Of a stretch of DNA of 64,000 nt, positions 61,304-64,000 are shown one piece after another. How positions within the stretch are numbered: the first letter of the stretch is position 1; every line of letters begins with the position of its first letter. Source of the DNA: Certhia americana (Eukaryota > Chordata > Aves > Passeriformes > Certhiidae); assembly GCA_018697195.1 (NCBI GenBank), contig JAGMWU010000040.1, positions 496,001 through 560,000 of the forward strand. The letters are read 5' to 3'. The notes under the pieces are model-generated. The model saw only the letters and a list, made by a program, of their open reading frames with translations. It was not told where the DNA came from and searched no databases. Made by a program: the position numbers and the translations under genes.

Positions 61304-64000
61304 TAGTGTATCAGTAACAATCAGATGGAGCTGACAGATAAAGAAGTGGAAACTGAAAGAGCCCTGTGTTTTCTGAAGTGGCAGCCAGAACCCAGGGCAA
61401 GGATCTTACAGCAACACCAGTGGCACTGTGTCAAAGTGGCACTTGAGTGTCTCCTTGTGTGAGTGTCAACTGAGCCCTTAGTGATGGGGTTTTTTGTGTA
61501 TAGTGAGAGGTGGCTAAGTCGCTACCTGCTTTCTTTGCCTCCCTTCTCCCTGCTTTTGTAGACAGAAATAGCCTGCTTGTGTTCAGGTCAGCATAATCCT
61601 TATCACAAGAGTATCTCCAGATGGATATATTTGTGTGTGGCTTACCAGCAGCAGTCTTAACTCAGGAACATGCATTTATGTATTTTCTTTTCTGTGGCCT
61701 TTCCACTCTGTTCATTCCTGCTGCCCCCAGGGAAACATTTGCTTAGAAAGATTTGTCATCTGTCATCCAGAATTCATCATAATTTTGTTGCACATTAGAT
61801 CTGACACAAGTATGATGAATACTCAGGGTGTTGCTTTGCCATTCTGTGAGTGCCACTTAGATTTGCACAGTCTGTGTTATCCTGGTGACTCATTTCACTT
61901 TGATACCATTTTTTAATCGAGAAGGCTGAACAGCATGTCCTGACTTTGGTTTCTTGCCAACTGCAGTGAGCTTTGCTTTCCCGCATCACAGAAGATCCTT
62001 GCCAATAAGCAAATATGTGCAGCTAAAGAACTGAACTGATCAAAGCAGCCCTGTCCTTTCCAACAGAGGTGGGAATAGGCCATGGAATGCTGGAGAAGAG
62101 CATTTCACTAATTCACTTAGGCCTTTCCTCTTCAGCCCTCTGGAGGAATTTCTTTCATCCAAACAATTTCATCAGTATTTTGTTTAAATCAATATGTCAG
62201 GGGGATAGCAACTGCTTTCTTAGATAGCTCCTATTTTTCCTGAATCTGCTTCTAGCCTACCACGAGTGATTTCAGAGTTATTTCACTTCCCTGTCATTGC
62301 TTCCATGTTTGTAAATAGGAACAACCTCCAACGTAGGGCATATCAAGACTTTCAGATGAAACAAGGGCCTTTCTGAAAACTCTAAGAAACTCTGATGAGG
62401 CCTAAACTTAGCATATATTCTCCATACAGTTACAGGAACAAAAAGGATTTGCATGCCACCAGAACCAGTCATTTATCTTCACAACATGTGTCAAAATGAT
62501 TTCTGAATTAGAGATGCCATGCTCCGGGGTGCCAGCAATCTCCAAATAGATGTGCTATGTAACCACAATTGCCCATCTGATGCACAAAAAAGAAGGTGGG
62601 ATCTACATTATGCCATCTACAGAACAGTCCCATGAGTGCCTGGGTGCTTCCACAAGCATGAGGGAATATACATAGACACTGCTGACAGACAAGTCACCCA
62701 CACTCAGAGCTAAAACTGGGGGTCGTCTTCTCTTTAGATAATGTGTGTATCAGGTAACCAGTCTGTCAGGCAGGGGAGAGTGGGAACTCCTCAGCCCAAA
62801 GTGAGTCTCCTAGAGGAGAAGAGGAATACCCTACTTTCTGCAAAGATAATTAAGAAGTTTTATTTGGGATGTTTTCTTTTGCTATCCTCCTCATCCATTA
62901 CAGAAAGAGAAGCAGGGCCAACTGTGGGTTCAAGGTTAATTTATATCCCACCCATAGAGAGCAGTCTCATGTGCAGTCACCCACACAGAAAAAGCCTTCA
63001 TTCCTTCTGGGACACCGAGCACTTCATTACAGCCCTGTTTGCCCAGTAATCTCAGCCTGCTTACACAAAACCTTGAAAACAGTTTCAAACCTGTGAGCTC
63101 ACACTATAGTTTTCATTATTATTCATTTAAAATAACATAATGAAAAGCCTTAGGAATTTGGAGAGAAGGACTGCAAGACTGTGTTCACATCATGAAGATT
63201 CATGACAGTGTTGCTTGATCCCAGTGACTCAAAATACTCAGGGGCTTGCTGTTTTCTATAACAAAATAACATCAGAAGTGGTCTAGCTACAGCCATACAG
63301 AAACACTCCAGGCTGAGACTTTTGTTCCATAGTAAGTGTAGACTGAAATGATATGCAAAAGGCAAACAGCATGTAAAAAAAGCTTTATAAGACAGCAGAG
63401 CACATATCAAAATTGAAAAATCAAATTACATACATGAGGTATTTAAGATGACCTTAGAGAGCCAGGAATGAGCCTGTGCTTAAAACAGATGCAAAATCTG
63501 GTAGAAAAAAGAAGTTGGAACAGGCTGATATGGCAGAGGAAATTGAATATATACATCAAATACACATTCAGTGTTCTCTGACTCATGGCATGTATACAAA
63601 TATAAAATAAATTAACCAGCTTAATGGACAAGCATGCATCCAGGGCACCAAGCTTACACTATTATGAATGGCTGTAACATTTTCCCCTTCCACAGGTAAT
63701 AAATGTGCGAAGTGTTGCACATTTCTGAAATCAAGATTAGAACTACGCTTGACATTTGTTGAGAACATTTATTAGTTTGTTTCTAATTGTTGTAATTCAA
63801 ACACATATTTCATTCTTACAGTATGTTTTTCTAAATAAAGAGTACAAAATTGTTCTTGCCTGTGCCTGTTGTAAGGAAGGAGATATTGATTGCAAATCTT
63901 CCTCCATTTGTAAAGGTGCTTTGCATTATCTACATGTAAAAATGCAAGATTAAGCGTTGCCATAGTTGATTACACTGAGGGTGTTGGTCAAAATCAAAGC

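Larger units (their letters stand above)
55544..64000. other. AT-rich non-coding stretch, no gene seen
   Basis: Holds the octamer palindrome at 56207-56220, a G/T-rich tract at 59854-59935, A20 at 60516-60535 and the assembly gap at 61294-61303. Open frames are 115 codons or fewer and unrecognised. The largest (59888-60235) starts inside the G/T-rich tract. Confidence 0.65.

Noticed and set aside
1..64000. Bacterial-style systems, CRISPR arrays, operons or phage modules
   Set aside because: No long coding frames, no regularly spaced repeats and clear vertebrate retroelements; the window is eukaryotic non-coding DNA.

Overview
This window reads as nuclear DNA from a bird, probably a songbird, and appears to be intergenic or deep-intronic. 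The evidence for a bird is two fragments of the avian CR1 non-LTR retrotransposon (28715-29903 and about 46570-46745) and two solo retroviral LTRs of types I recognise from bird genomes (about 14983-15390 and 54985-55538). The rest is AT-rich, CpG-poor sequence with only scattered homopolymers, as expected for a repeat-poor avian chromosome. The species and chromosome cannot be told from the sequence alone.

I found no protein-coding gene, tRNA, rRNA or CRISPR array that I can support. The longest open frames (about 160-167 codons) lie in repeats or in unremarkable sequence. They have no recognisable domain and no convincing splice context, and frames of this length are expected by chance in 64 kb. 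Nothing here resembles a bacterial operon or a new defence or biosynthetic system, so the observations concern repeats and possible regulatory sequence.

Layout: 1-15 kb is unique AT-rich DNA with G/T-rich tracts and one long perfect hairpin (9746-9788). A solo LTR sits at about 15.0-15.4 kb. From 15.4 to 28.7 kb the sequence is unique, with a homeodomain-site-rich patch near 23.9 kb. At 28.7-29.9 kb lies a CR1 whose 5' part is inverted relative to its 3' part. From 30 to 39 kb the sequence is unique, with CpG-retaining patches. At 39.1-40.1 kb there is a GC-richer minus-strand patch of broken open frames that could be a retroelement remnant. At 42.85-43.30 kb a repeat of about 150 bp occurs in both orientations and forms a foldback. 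A short CR1 tail is at 46.6 kb, and a second patch of broken minus-strand frames is at 47.4-48.3 kb. At 54.2-54.3 kb a hairpin is followed by a direct duplication. An intact 554-bp solo LTR with a perfect 5-bp target duplication follows at 55.0-55.5 kb. The remainder is unique sequence, with an octamer palindrome at 56.2 kb and a 10-base assembly gap at 61294-61303.

The most robust results are the solo LTR with its target duplication, the head-to-head CR1 and the foldback repeat.
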